Source of the DNA: Rhipidocladum racemiflorum
Taxonomy: Eukaryota > Streptophyta > Magnoliopsida > Poales > Poaceae
Assembly (NCBI GenBank): GCA_036346355.1
Contig: CM070581.1
Span: 5,332,001 to 5,396,000 of the forward strand
Direction: 5' to 3'
DNA: 64,000 bases
The notes under the pieces were generated by a model that was not told the DNA's origin, searched no databases, and saw only the letters and a program-made list of their open reading frames with translations. Below are positions 32,208-41,760 of this stretch, piece after piece. The position numbers and the translations under genes are program-made. The stretch's first letter is position 1; every line of letters starts with the position of its first letter.

Positions 32208-33640
32208 GTGTTCGCCTGGGAACCATCAGAAATGACCGGGGTCCCCAGGGAGGTGATCGAGCACCGACTGGCAACGCTCCCTGGAGCGCACCCGGTTCGG
32301 CAAAAGATCCGACGGCAGGCGCCAGAGCGACAGGATGCCATTCGGGATGAGGTGGAAAAGCTTTTGTCTGCCAAGATTGTGCGGGAGGCCACCTATCCGG
32401 AGTGGCTGGCCAACCCCGTGCTCGTGAGGAAGTCCAACGGGAAGTGGCGAATGTGCATCGACTTCACCGACCTCAACAAAGCCTGCCCCAAGGACCCATA
32501 CCCCCTTCCGCGGATAGACATCGTCGTCGACTCTACGGCAGGGTGCGAAGCTTTGTGCTTCCTCGATGCCTACTCCGGCTACCACCAGATCAGCATGGCG
32601 CAAGAAGATGAAGAGAAAGCGCTTTGTGACTCCTCTCGGTGTATCTTTGCTATGTCAAGATGCCTTTCGGCTGAAGAACGCCGGGCGCCACCTATCGATG
32701 GGCCATGCACATAGTGTTCGGCCCCAAATAGGGAAGAACACGGAAGTATATGTCAATGATTTGATGGTAAAAACAAAAGGCCGATGAGCTCGTTCGGGAC
32801 CTAGAAGAAACCTTCTCCCGCCTCGAGAGAATATTGTATAAAGTGAATCCCGAAAGTGTATGTTTGGTGTCTCGGCCAGGGAAGCTACTCGGGTTCCTGG
32901 TCTCCAGTCGTGGAATCGAGGTCAATCCGGAAAAGATAGAAGCGATCGAGCGAATGCGACCGCCTACCCGGCTCAAGCAACTGCAATGCTTGACTGGCCG
33001 GCTAGCCTCCCTGGGCAGTTCATATCCCGACTCGGGAAAAAGTCTGCCACTGCTCAAGCTGTTGAAGAAGACCAACTCATTTGAATGGACCCCGAGCGCG
33101 GCGGGCATTCGAAGATCTGAAGAAGTACCTCTCTTCCCCAGTCTTTGGTCGCCCCGAGCCAGGCGAGCCGTTACTCTTGTATGTGGCTGCTAGCCCTCTC
33201 AGTAGTGGCGCGCCAGTAGCGGAGCAGGAAGGTGTCCAACGGCCGGTCTACTACATCAGCAAAATGCTCCACGACGCAGAAACAAGGTACCCTCAGGCTC
33301 AGAAGATGGTGTATGCCGTGCTGATAGCGTCGAGGAAGCTACGCCACTACTTTCAGGGAGAGATCACGGTGGTCTCCTCCTACCCCCTGCGAGATCCTCC
33401 ACAACCGGAAGCGGAGGGCCGTCGCAAAGTGGTGCTGTCGAGCCGGGAGTTCGGCATCAAGTTCGCCCCTCGCCTTTGCTATAAAAAGTCAAAGGCGGTG
33501 GACTTTGTCGTCGAGTGGACTCCACCGAGTCCGGTTGAAGAGGACCCAGCGCCTCCCTTGGACACTCTTCTTCGACGGGTCCTTCAGCCGAAGGCGCGGG
33601 GCCGGGTCCTCCTGGTTTCTCCGACCGGGACCCTCAAATC
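32208..33640 (+). pseudogene. Reverse transcriptase and RNase H of element 2, frameshifted, active site changed
   Basis: 32208-32714 covers fingers and palm: VRKSNGKWRMCIDFTDLNKA, DPYPLPRID and FLDAYSGYHQISM. The next frame has YVNDLMVKTK at about 32750, where the catalytic YVDD motif should be; Asn replaces the first Asp. 32834-33193 carries the thumb (GFLVSSRGIEVNPEKIEAI). 33081-33851 has RNase H (VYYISKMLHDAETRYPQAQK, then LRHYFQGEI). The substitution alone would abolish polymerase activity. Confidence 0.87.
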
Positions 33641-33850
33641 GTGGTCATCCTCGACTTTAAGGCCACTAACAACGTCGCCGAGTACGAGGCTTCTTGGCCG
33701 GGCCGGCTGCCGCCGCAGCCATCGGTGTCCGACGCCTGCGAGGTTAAGCGACTCCTGTTGGTCATCAATCAAGCAAGGAAGGATTTCTCCGCCTTACGAC
33801 CCGTCATGGCGGCGTACTGGCGGAGGTCGAGGAAATGGGAGCGGCACTTG
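33641..33850 (+). pseudogene. Remnant of the second RNase H of element 2
   Basis: FKATNNVAEYEA matches the NNxAEYEA block of the Tat-lineage added RNase H seen intact at 6396-6863. The rest is out of frame. Confidence 0.6.
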
Positions 33851-34189
33851 AAGGGTTGGGATATACCCACATCCCACGACGCGACAACCATCTGGCGACG
33901 AGCTCGCCCGGCTCGCCTCAACGAGATCTCTGTACGGTCGGGGTCTTTGAAGAAAGGCTTCGCGACCATCCATCGCAGCCCCGTTCCGGTGGGGGCGATG
34001 GTGATGCCGCTCAGCCCTCGCCTCTGGAGGTAAAGTGGATCCGTGAACGCCGCCAGCGGAGTACCAGACGACCACTTCGTGGTCATTTGTATGGCAGGAA
34101 GGCACATGGATGGATCCGATCCTGGCCTACCTGCGGGATCAAGTGTGCCAGATGATGATCGTCGGCGAAGAAGGTAGCACGAAAGGCCA

Positions 34190-34880
34190 AGTGCTATACC
34201 CTGGTGGGCGGGGACTGTCTGCGGGGTAAGAACGGAATTCTTGAAGTGCATCACTCGGGAAGAGGGGAGCGATCGCTACGATATCCATGGAGGCGTGTCA
34301 CGGGAGCCATGTGTCCGGCGAGCGATGGCGGGAAAAGCTTTCCGTCAAGGGTTCTATTGGCCGACCGCCCTCCAGGATGCTTGCGGTAGTGAGGAGATGC
34401 GGCGTGCGATTCCACGCAAGCAGATCCACCAACCGCCCCAAGCTCGCAAACTATCCGCTCTCTTGGCCCTTCGCGCCTGGGTGGATATCTGAGCCCGTTC
34501 ACGCGGGCCACGAGGCTACACCCACCTGTTCGCCGCCATCGACAAATTCACTAAATGGGTGGAAGCGAGGCGGTGAGATCCATCACCGCCGCGTGCGATC
34601 AAGTTCATGCAAGGGATATTCGCCGCCGGTCGCCAACCGCATTATCACCGACAACGGCGCACAGTTCACCAGCGGCCTTCTTAGATTTCTGTGAAGAGAT
34701 GGGCACCAAGGTCTGCTTTGCCTCGGTCGCCCACCCCAAGAGCAACGGCCAGGTCGAGCGGGCCAACGCTGGCCGCGTCTTTGAAGGGCCTCAAGACCGG
34801 GCGTTCGGCCAGACTCCACAAGCGTGGCGCCGATGGATCAAGAGCTCCGGCGTGTTGTGGTCGCCGGACCACTCCTAGCC
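34190..34880 (+). pseudogene. Integrase of element 2, frameshifted
   Basis: Pieces in several frames. TDNGAQFTSG (about 34650) holds the second catalytic Asp. KSNGQVERAN (about 34740) holds the catalytic Glu. The zinc-binding N-terminus is badly decayed (34250-34480). A C-terminal tail can be followed weakly to about 35280. Confidence 0.78.
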
Positions 34881-35299
34881 GAGCTACGGGAAACTCCTTT
34901 CTTCCTGGTCTCACTGGCGCGGCTGTTCTCCCTTGAATTGGGCCAGGATCACCCGGCGTTGCGGCATTCACGGAAGAGGAGCGGGAGGGTCTGCGCCGAG
35001 GCAGCGTCAACCTCTGGAAGAGGCGCGGGATCGGCGGCTTTGCGGCGCCGCAAGGTACCGGCAAAGTCTCGGCGGTACCACGCCTCCCGGTCAATGAGAG
35101 AACAACGGCGGTGGGCGACCTGGTCTTCGCGAAGAATCGATCGCATGCCGGGTCGCATAAATCGTCTCCACAGTGGGAGGGACCCTTCAAGGTGGTCTCG
35201 ATCTCTCGTCCCGGCGGTCGGTGGCCACGAGGAGGGCGGAGGAGGCGAACTCCTGAATATAGAAAACTGCGCAAGTTCTACCCTTGACCGGTTGTAAGT

Positions 35300-35840
35300 C
35301 CACAGCTCCGTCCCAGGCCGTGGAGGTGTCTTCCTCTCCACTTCTTTGGTTGGGGAGGCCTTCATTTGAAATTAATATTCTCCTTATGATTGTCCGAAGT
35401 TGTTGTTATTGTTGCCCCTTTTCCTTTTCGATCTCTTTCTTCTTTGTGGAAGCGGCGCCAGGCGCTGCTCGTGGAACCTCTTGCCTTGCAAAAACCGGTG
35501 GCAAAGGTGGAGCCACTAAGTGAGCGTCGTGCAGGAATGGGCGGTTGAATGGCTAGCTCGGCCACGACCCGATCACGGTCATGACACTCGGGTGTCCCGT
35601 GGGGTCGGCGACTCGAGCACCATCATCAAAAACCAGGTCTTGCCCACGACTCCTTTGGCGCCCTCCTAGGGGCCGTCTGGGAGGAAAATTTTGCTAAGGC
35701 AAGGGATCCAAGGAAAAAGATCCCCTGGTGCAAAACCCTGAGTTTCTAAGTGGTCACGTGCTCGCTCGCGTGAAGCCAGAAAGTTAAAGTAAATAGCAGT
35801 CTCTGAACGACGTAGCGGGAGGCCGGTGCTCCTGCTTCAT
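35300..35840. other. Spacer between integrase and antisense gene of element 2
   Basis: No coding frame is recognised. It contains a T-rich stretch at 35390-35450 and separates the ends of the two convergent genes. Confidence 0.45.
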
Positions 35841-36539
35841 TTAAAGCGTCTTGCATTTAAAGTCTTTTACAGGTACGACCGAAAAAGAAAAGATACTGAG
35901 AAATTTGGAGGGTCCTCGCGTCATCTGCCGCCTCCTCATTTGCCGCGCGTCTTCGACAAGGGGCCACATCGGCACCATCGCCACGTCCTCCGCCACCACC
36001 TCCATCTGGGGTTCTCCATCGCTAGTGGCGGCAACCCGCTCGGAGGCATCGTGAACTCGCTCTCCGCTGCGCTTGATCGCCCTCAAACCCTTGGACTGAG
36101 CGGGATCAAAGTTGGCGTCACGGCCGCACGGAAGCCACGTATTTCGTCGTGGGCTGCCAGAATCGCGCGCCTCTGGGCGGACCGAGCGAAGCGGCGCGGC
36201 GGCGTGAGGAAGTCCGCGATGCAGCAGAGGCGTATCTGAATGCCGTGGCCTCTCCTCCGCGGACCCGGCTCCGGCCCAGTGGAGCAAGGCCGCCACCGTC
36301 CGATTGAAGGCGTGGCGCAGCATCCGCAGCGTATCCACCTCCGACTGAGCCCGATCAACCCTCTCCGCCTCCAGCGCCGCGGAGAGCGGCTCGGCACGGC
36401 GGGTGCTTTGCTCCTGCTGCTCCCGCTTCCTCCGCAGCTGCAGCTCCAGCCCCGCCCCCCGATCGCGCAGGTCCTCCACCTCCTTGCGGAGGCGGTTGAT
36501 TTCGACTCCCGCCTCCGTCAACCGCTCCCTGCTCGTCAC
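35841..36539 (-). CDS. Antisense coiled-coil ORF of element 2
   Basis: A 232-residue minus-strand frame, opposite to gag-pol. Residues 1-85 form a strong coiled coil (INRLRKEVEDLRDRGAG, then SAALEAERVDRAQSEVDTL). An Ala/Arg-rich region follows. It is the 3' part of the antisense gene; the ATG at 36539 may be internal. The layout (N-terminal domain upstream, coiled coil downstream) is the same as in element 1. Confidence 0.6.
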   Translation of the reverse strand: MTSRERLTEAGVEINRLRKEVEDLRDRGAGLELQLRRKREQQEQSTRRAEPLSAALEAERVDRAQSEVDTLRMLRHAFNRTVAALLHWAGAGSAEERPRHSDTPLLHRGLPHAAAPLRSVRPEARDSGSPRRNTWLPCGRDANFDPAQSKGLRAIKRSGERVHDASERVAATSDGEPQMEVVAEDVAMVPMWPLVEDARQMRRRQMTRGPSKFLSIFSFSVVPVKDFKCKTL

Positions 36540-36732
36540 CAGACGATTGCTCGTGCTGGAGTAGAAACTCGCCGAAACGCCCGAGCATCGGCGTCTGTAG
36601 AAACGGAGGCGGCGGAGTTAGAGGTAGGGGCGAGGCGAGCAGACGCCTTGGCCTGACTGAGCAGCGGCGACAGCGGCTGCCTGGGAATCGCCGCCCAGGC
36701 CCCAGCGCCATACAGAAGGCTCAGCGACCCGG

Positions 36733-37540
36733 CTAAGCGCACTGACCTTTGCCAGCGGCACCTTGGCGTCCCGGCACGCGGCGGCGAGGATATCCGAGTA
36801 GGAACCACTGGACAAAAGAAACAACGGTAGGATCGATCTTAAAAACTTGAACTTTTATATTGCATTTGCGTCTCTGGTGAGTACCTAAGCGCTGCCTTAG
36901 GAAGCGAGGCACGCTTCGGAGCGAGACCAGCCGCCCCGTGCCGCGCCGGTGTGGCGGAGAGGCTCCCGGCTTGGTGGCGGCGCGCGAGGCGGGCGGATCC
37001 GCCACGGCGGCGGCGGGCGGAGGCGAGCAAACCCGCCATCGCGGCGGAGAGCGAGGCGGAGAAGATCCACCGGCTGGTGGCGGTGCCGGAACAAAGGGCC
37101 GGCGGCGGAGGATCCATCGTCGGGCCCCCGGCAGGGGCAAGGGTGGACGAGCCCCCGTCGGTCGATGAGCCCCCCGCCACCATGGAGGAACCCGTTGCCG
37201 CAACCGAAGAAGCCCCCGCGGCAGACGTGGAAGTCCCCGCCCCGGCTGAGCCCAGGAAGCGGGGCCTCTGGGAAGGATGGGTGGAGTCGTCATCATCATC
37301 CGGCGCCAGGCTCACTTTGCCGCCCCTCCTCGACCACCACGGAGGAGGATCCCGGATTGTTAAGGTCGCCTGGCGTGTCACGACGGGCGTGCCCATGGCG
37401 TCCATTGAGGGCAGGGCACGGATTATCGCCAGCGCTCCCGAGGACAACCGACAAAGTGGGGCCGCGCCGCCGAAAGCGTCGGGGACGGGGGCCGGATAGG
37501 CCAGCTGCAACATCCACACATCGACCACGTCATCGACCAA
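36733..37540 (-). pseudogene. Antisense gene of element 2, middle low-complexity part
   Basis: Minus-strand frames (36839-37540 and 36733-37299) with acidic DDDD and Ala/Ser/Gly/Pro-rich stretches. They link the domain at 37598-38368 with the coiled coil. They may be exons of the same gene: a donor-like GTAACC lies near 37660 after SIPGG, but I see no clean acceptor. Confidence 0.45.
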
Positions 37541-37597
37541 ATTCAGTAATTTGTCGGCACAAAAAGGAAAAAGAATCGCGAAGGGAGGAAATCTTTG

Positions 37598-38368
37598 TTA
37601 GAATCGAGTTTTCTTAAAAGAAATAGAAGTAACAAGGAGTGGTGCAGAGTGGAGCAGGTTACCTCCAGGGATACTCCGGGTCCCATCGCCTTGGCCCATG
37701 TACTGCCAGGCCGGGCGGACGCGGCGGCGCAGGGGGCACAGCCTCTGCGCAATAAAATCCCGGATTACCATGGCCCCTGTCAGGCCCGCCGTCATGGCGG
37801 TCGGCCAGCGGGCGGCGCCACTGAGCTCGGGCGCATAGCTCACCGGAGCCCCCCAGTTGGGGTTGCTGACCGCCGGGCCGGGCGGAAGCTCCAACACTTC
37901 AATGCCGCTGTCGTCCTCGACGTACAGCCACTCTGCGCGCCAATCCCTCCAGTTGGACCGGCAGTCCAATGGAAGGTAGCGCGCAACGATCCCGCGAACG
38001 CGGTGACAGCTCCGGCGACCAAGGTACCGCCAGCAGCTGAGAGTGTAGAAGAAACGAAAAAGGAGAAGGTTGGGCAGCACTCCCACGAACATCTCGCAAA
38101 AGTGAGCAAAGGCAGAAAGGAGGATAACGGAGTTGGGAGGAAGGTGGATGTGATGAATAGCGTAGAAGTTGAGAACAGAGAGATAAAAGTCGGAGACTGA
38201 CGGTAGCAGGCCGGCAAGGAGCTGCCACCCGAAGAAAACCACTTCCCCGGGCCGACAGCAAGGCTCAACAGTCCCGGCGCGGAGGCGAAGGGCGCCCCCG
38301 GTGATGTTCTGGGAGAACCTGCCGACCCTCTCCTCCTCGATAGACGAAGAAGGAAGTACCGGAGCCAT
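37598..38368 (-). CDS. Antisense ORF with 'putative gypsy type transposon'-like domain, element 2
   Basis: A 256-residue minus-strand frame starting MAPVLPSSSIEEERVGRFSQ at 38368. The stretch FLRP-type FFGWQLLAGLLPSVSDFYLS, then IHLPPNSVILLSAFAHFCEM, then FVGVLPNLLLFRFFYTL resembles the plant domain called putative gypsy type transposon (Transposase_28-like), which precedes coiled coils in many grass proteins. Translation would start about 125 bp downstream of a minus-strand TATA box. A splice donor probably lies near 37660, so the last ~20 residues may be intronic. Whether it is expressed is unknown. Confidence 0.62.
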   Translation of the reverse strand: MAPVLPSSSIEEERVGRFSQNITGGALRLRAGTVEPCCRPGEVVFFGWQLLAGLLPSVSDFYLSVLNFYAIHHIHLPPNSVILLSAFAHFCEMFVGVLPNLLLFRFFYTLSCWRYLGRRSCHRVRGIVARYLPLDCRSNWRDWRAEWLYVEDDSGIEVLELPPGPAVSNPNWGAPVSYAPELSGAARWPTAMTAGLTGAMVIRDFIAQRLCPLRRRVRPAWQYMGQGDGTRSIPGGNLLHSAPLLVTSISFKKTRF

Positions 38369-38489
38369 TGGGAGGAGAGGAATATCGGAGCGCGACAGTA
38401 AAGGGGAAGAAGCAAGGGAACCTAAGGCGTCGGGAAGAGGCGGAATGAGGGGAATTGGAAGGAGGAAGAACTACTCCCCCCTCGATCGG

Positions 38490-38498
38490 CCTCTTATA
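38490..38498 (-). promoter_or_regulatory. TATA box of the antisense gene in element 2
   Basis: TATAAGAGG on the minus strand in GCCTTATAAGAGGCC, about 122 bp upstream of the ATG at 38368 and about 290 bp inside the 3' LTR border. Spacing matches the antisense TATA in element 1. Promoter role is inferred. Confidence 0.5.
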
Positions 38499-38769
38499 AG
38501 GCCGCGGAAGGAGAAACCGTGGAAAACCGAAAGAAGGCGCGGTTCGAAAGAGGAAGTTTAAGAGCCTCATAAAGGGGGCCGAATCCCAAGGAACGTGCGG
38601 CGGTTACAAGGAGGAAGTAACCGCGCAAACCGCCTAGGAATCGGAGAAGCCGGAAGATCTTTTTTGCGGGGCGTGCGGGCTTTTGAAGGGCCCCACCCGG
38701 GAGCCGGAGCGGTTCTCTAGACGCCAATTAAAGAAGAAGAAGAGCAGAAGACCAAAAAGCGCTCCTGGG

Positions 38770-38785
38770 TAGGCCCGGGGGCTAC
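38770..38785 (+). promoter_or_regulatory. Polypurine-tract position of element 2
   Basis: AGGCCCGGGGGCTAC lies directly before the 3' LTR start TGTCGGCG. It is purine-biased but interrupted by pyrimidines. Confidence 0.5.
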
Positions 38786-39846
38786 TGTCGGCGTATTCTA
38801 CACCAAGGTACCCGCTCCCCCGCACTAAAAAGCGGTCAAGTGGCGGCCAGGGCATGCTTGGGCCCACCGCCACGGCAAGAGAAAGAGCCCACTGAGTCGC
38901 CCAGCGACCACGTGGCGTCTGACAGCAGCCTGGCGCCTAGCAAGGTAATCGCCCAGCGGACACATGGCGTCTGAGCGAGCAGCCGGGCGCCAAAGAAGGT
39001 GGTCGCCAATGAACCACGTAAGCGTCTGACGAGCCGCCGGGCGCCAAGCAAGGTGGTCGCCAATGACACGTAAGCGTCTGAGCGAGCAGCTGGCGCCAAG
39101 AAGGTGGTCGCCAGCGGACACATGGCGTCTGACGGGCAGCTGGCGCCAAAGAATGTGGTCGCCAATGGACACGTAAGCGTCTGAGCGAGCAGCTAGGGCG
39201 TCGATAAAGTGGTCCCCGATGCACCGCGTAGCGTCTGATCCTAGCCACCGGGCGCACCATCCCGGATAGTCCTGCCGAGATCAAGGACATTTAATGCGGG
39301 TATGCGCATTAAATGCGGAAGCATAGAGGCTGCGGCATGGCGGCGCACCTTCCCCAGGCACATCATAATTGCAGGAGTCGTCACGGCAAAGACCTCATCC
39401 CCCAGCCGAACGAGCGTCGTTGGTAGGCGCGGGGCCCAAGGCAAGCGCGACAGTGAGACCGGCCTTAAATGTTGCGTAAGGGCGGGGCATGTGCATTAAA
39501 TACGCGGTGGCGATGTAATGAGGGCTTGCGGTGTAAGCCTCCCATGCGCCCAATGACCCAAGTATAAAAGGAAGCCGGGGTGCATGGGAGAAGAGGTTCG
39601 AAAGGCTGTAAGGTTTCCATCCTCTCCAGCAAGAACACAAGCAATACCAAGAAAGGCAGGACTAGGGCTATTACTCTCAGGAGGGCCTGGACCTGGGTAA
39701 AAACTCTTTGCGTCCCCCCGTTAGCCTGGGCCTCCCGGTACTCCGGTCGTCTCCGTCTTCCATTCCGAGGCGATTGCCCCGAAAGCCCCCCGTCAGAATC
39801 TCATAAGCACCCATCTCGGAGGTGCCTGTTGGCTAGTACGCTGACA
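38786..39846 (+). repeat. 3' LTR of element 2, 1061 bp
   Basis: Homologous to 28666-29676. It has seven repeat units (starts near 38894, 38943, 38999, 39053, 39102, 39155 and 39209). Most have CACGTAAGCG or CACATGGCG in place of CACGTGGCG, so only about one G-box core remains. It ends GCTGACA, then TSD GTTGG (39847-39851). Confidence 0.9.
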
Positions 39847-39851
39847 GTTGG

Positions 39852-40309
39852 GTTGAAGAGGTTCTGTGTTTAGCAGCCTGGCTTTTAGGTGTGAGGGTTT
39901 GGGTCGAGAATGTGGTGAGGGGTGGGGATAGGAATTTTATACTTGATAGGAGGAGACAATTTTCTTCAATTCTAGCGGCGAAGTTATAACTACAACCCAC
40001 GGAAACCGTAAGAAGTGACCGTAGACCAGTTTTCGACTTCCAGCTTCTCATAATACAAATAAGTTTTTGAATTTTGGCTTTCGGCTATGAAGAAAAAGTT
40101 ATTTAGGATAGCTTTTGGCCTTTAGGTGAAAAATCAAAGCAAGCCATCTCAAACAAGACTTCACTCTGCACAAATGCATCTGCTTGTTTTATGCTACTCT
40201 CCTGCTGCTTGCATGGGCCACAACCAACCCGTAGAGCCCAAGTTCTTGTTGCAGGTCAGACCAATTTGAATCTTGGATGAGTCCATGATAGTATATACTA
40301 GTATATTAA
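39852..40309. other. Intergenic, no gene
   Basis: Sequence interrupted by element 2 resumes here. CTCAAACAAGAC near 40155 pairs with GTCTTGTCTGG near 28602, so element 2 may sit inside an older MITE; no TSD for it was found. Confidence 0.35.
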
Positions 40310-40589
40310 GGCTCCGTTTGGTACGGTTCCAGATTCTAGTAGAAATGGAAACGGTTTCAGATTCTTGGTAAAAACATTTCAGGTAGAATCAAAATCACTT
40401 TCTGCAAACCGTTTGGTATGGTTCCAGATTCTAGTAGAAACTAGTGAAACGGGGTTGAGGGTGATTCAACCACAGTGTAGAAAAAGAAGAAATGTTCCGA
40501 GGAGAATCGTTCCAAGTTTTAGCCCGTTTGGTTGAGTTTCTCCCAGATTCTAGTAAAAACACCTCAGTTCCAAGTTGCCAAACGGGGCC
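40310..40589. mobile_element. MITE, 280 bp, TSD TAA
   Basis: Ends GGCTCCGTTTGGTACGG and CCAAACGGGGCC are inverted repeats flanked by TAA (40307-40309 and 40590-40592), as in PIF/Harbinger-type MITEs. GGTTCCAGATTCTAGTAGAAA is repeated twice near the left end. Confidence 0.8.
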
Positions 40590-41760
40590 TAAATCCTGAA
40601 GCATTCCAGCGAGCTCAGTGTGTCCACGCAGATTTCGGGCGACGCATTGGCTCACCACACGGCCATGTCGTCCGCTTGGCTCAGTCAGTTATACGACTTA
40701 AGTATTTTAACGCCGTCTTTTCTCACGAATGGGCGCACGGCGCAGCGGTAAGCTTCCTCACGTTCAGCCTCTGACCACGCCTTCAAATCACGTCATGCGC
40801 TCGCCCGTGTGATGCATGCGGTTTTTTGCGATAACATCCCAAAATTTTTAAAAATTACATATAGGTGCATTTTTTAAGGAAAAGCCTCCGAAACTTCTCA
40901 AGTCAGGTTTTTTTTAAAAGACCTTTCGAAATTGCATCTAAATCCAGTTTTTTCCTAGAGAAGCCCTCCAAACTTCTATAATATAATTTTTTAGCGCAAA
41001 TCTTTTTTTTTTTTGCGTAAGGGCCCTCAAAAATTACATCTAGGTATATTTTTTTTGCGAGAAGACTCCCAAAACTTCCAAATATTGTTTTCTTTTAGTA
41101 CAAATTGTTTTTTACATCGAGGTACATTTTTTTAGTGATAGGATCCCAAAACCTTCCAAAAATTATTTTCTTTTTGCACAAATTGTTTTTTTTCCCACAA
41201 AGGCCCTGAGAGTTCTAAATCCAAATCGATTCGTTTGCCCAAAATCCCTCAAAAATTATATCTAGTATAGTTTTTTTTTACAGAAAGACCTTTTAAACTT
41301 CTTGTATTTGTCTTTTTCCCCCGTTCTTTTCTTTAATAAAAAAATCATCTTTCGTGGCATCACGCGCCTGCGCAGCGCACAGACGCTGTAGTTTTTAGTA
41401 CAGGAAACCAGTTTACCGGTCAGATATCAAACAGTTTGTGGTAACTGCTAATAAATCGGGACTAGTAACTGTTTTTCTGACCCAAAAGCCTAATACTTCG
41501 ATAGTGTACCATCTTCGAATTGTAGTTTCCAAGATCATGTTACCAATACGAAATAACATAAGATCAGATATTAACCAGTCAGCTTGCATCCTTACAGATA
41601 CATACACCCCTTTCTATGCACCAAAATACCCCCAAAGACGTAACTCTACCGTCAAGCCGAACATCAACACGTACCCAAGGTCACACTACATATAGACGTA
41701 AGGAACATTGGGTAAACATAAAATCTGAGTGGCAAATAACAAAGATGAGCTCCCTGGAAT
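40590..41760. repeat. AT-rich tandem repeats (40820-41340) and 3' flank of the UBP1-like gene
   Basis: From 40820 to about 41340, units of roughly 100 bp recur with words CCCTCAAAAATTACATCTAGG, TTTTTTTGCGAGAAGACTCC and AAAACTTCCAAA, separated by long T runs. 41341-41760 is 3' flanking or 3' UTR sequence of the minus-strand gene. No gene of its own is seen. Confidence 0.7.

Larger units (their letters stand above)
28666..39846 (+). mobile_element. Degenerate Tat-type Ty3/Gypsy retrotransposon, element 2
   Basis: An 11.2-kb insertion with LTRs 28666-29676 and 38786-39846 and TSD GTTGG. In order: primer-binding site, gag, protease, reverse transcriptase, RNase H, second RNase H remnant (NNVAEYEA), integrase, then an antisense host-like gene, polypurine tract and 3' LTR. 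Many frameshifts and a changed RT active site show that it is dead. It is much more GC-rich than element 1, and the two share layout rather than nucleotide sequence. Confidence 0.9.
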
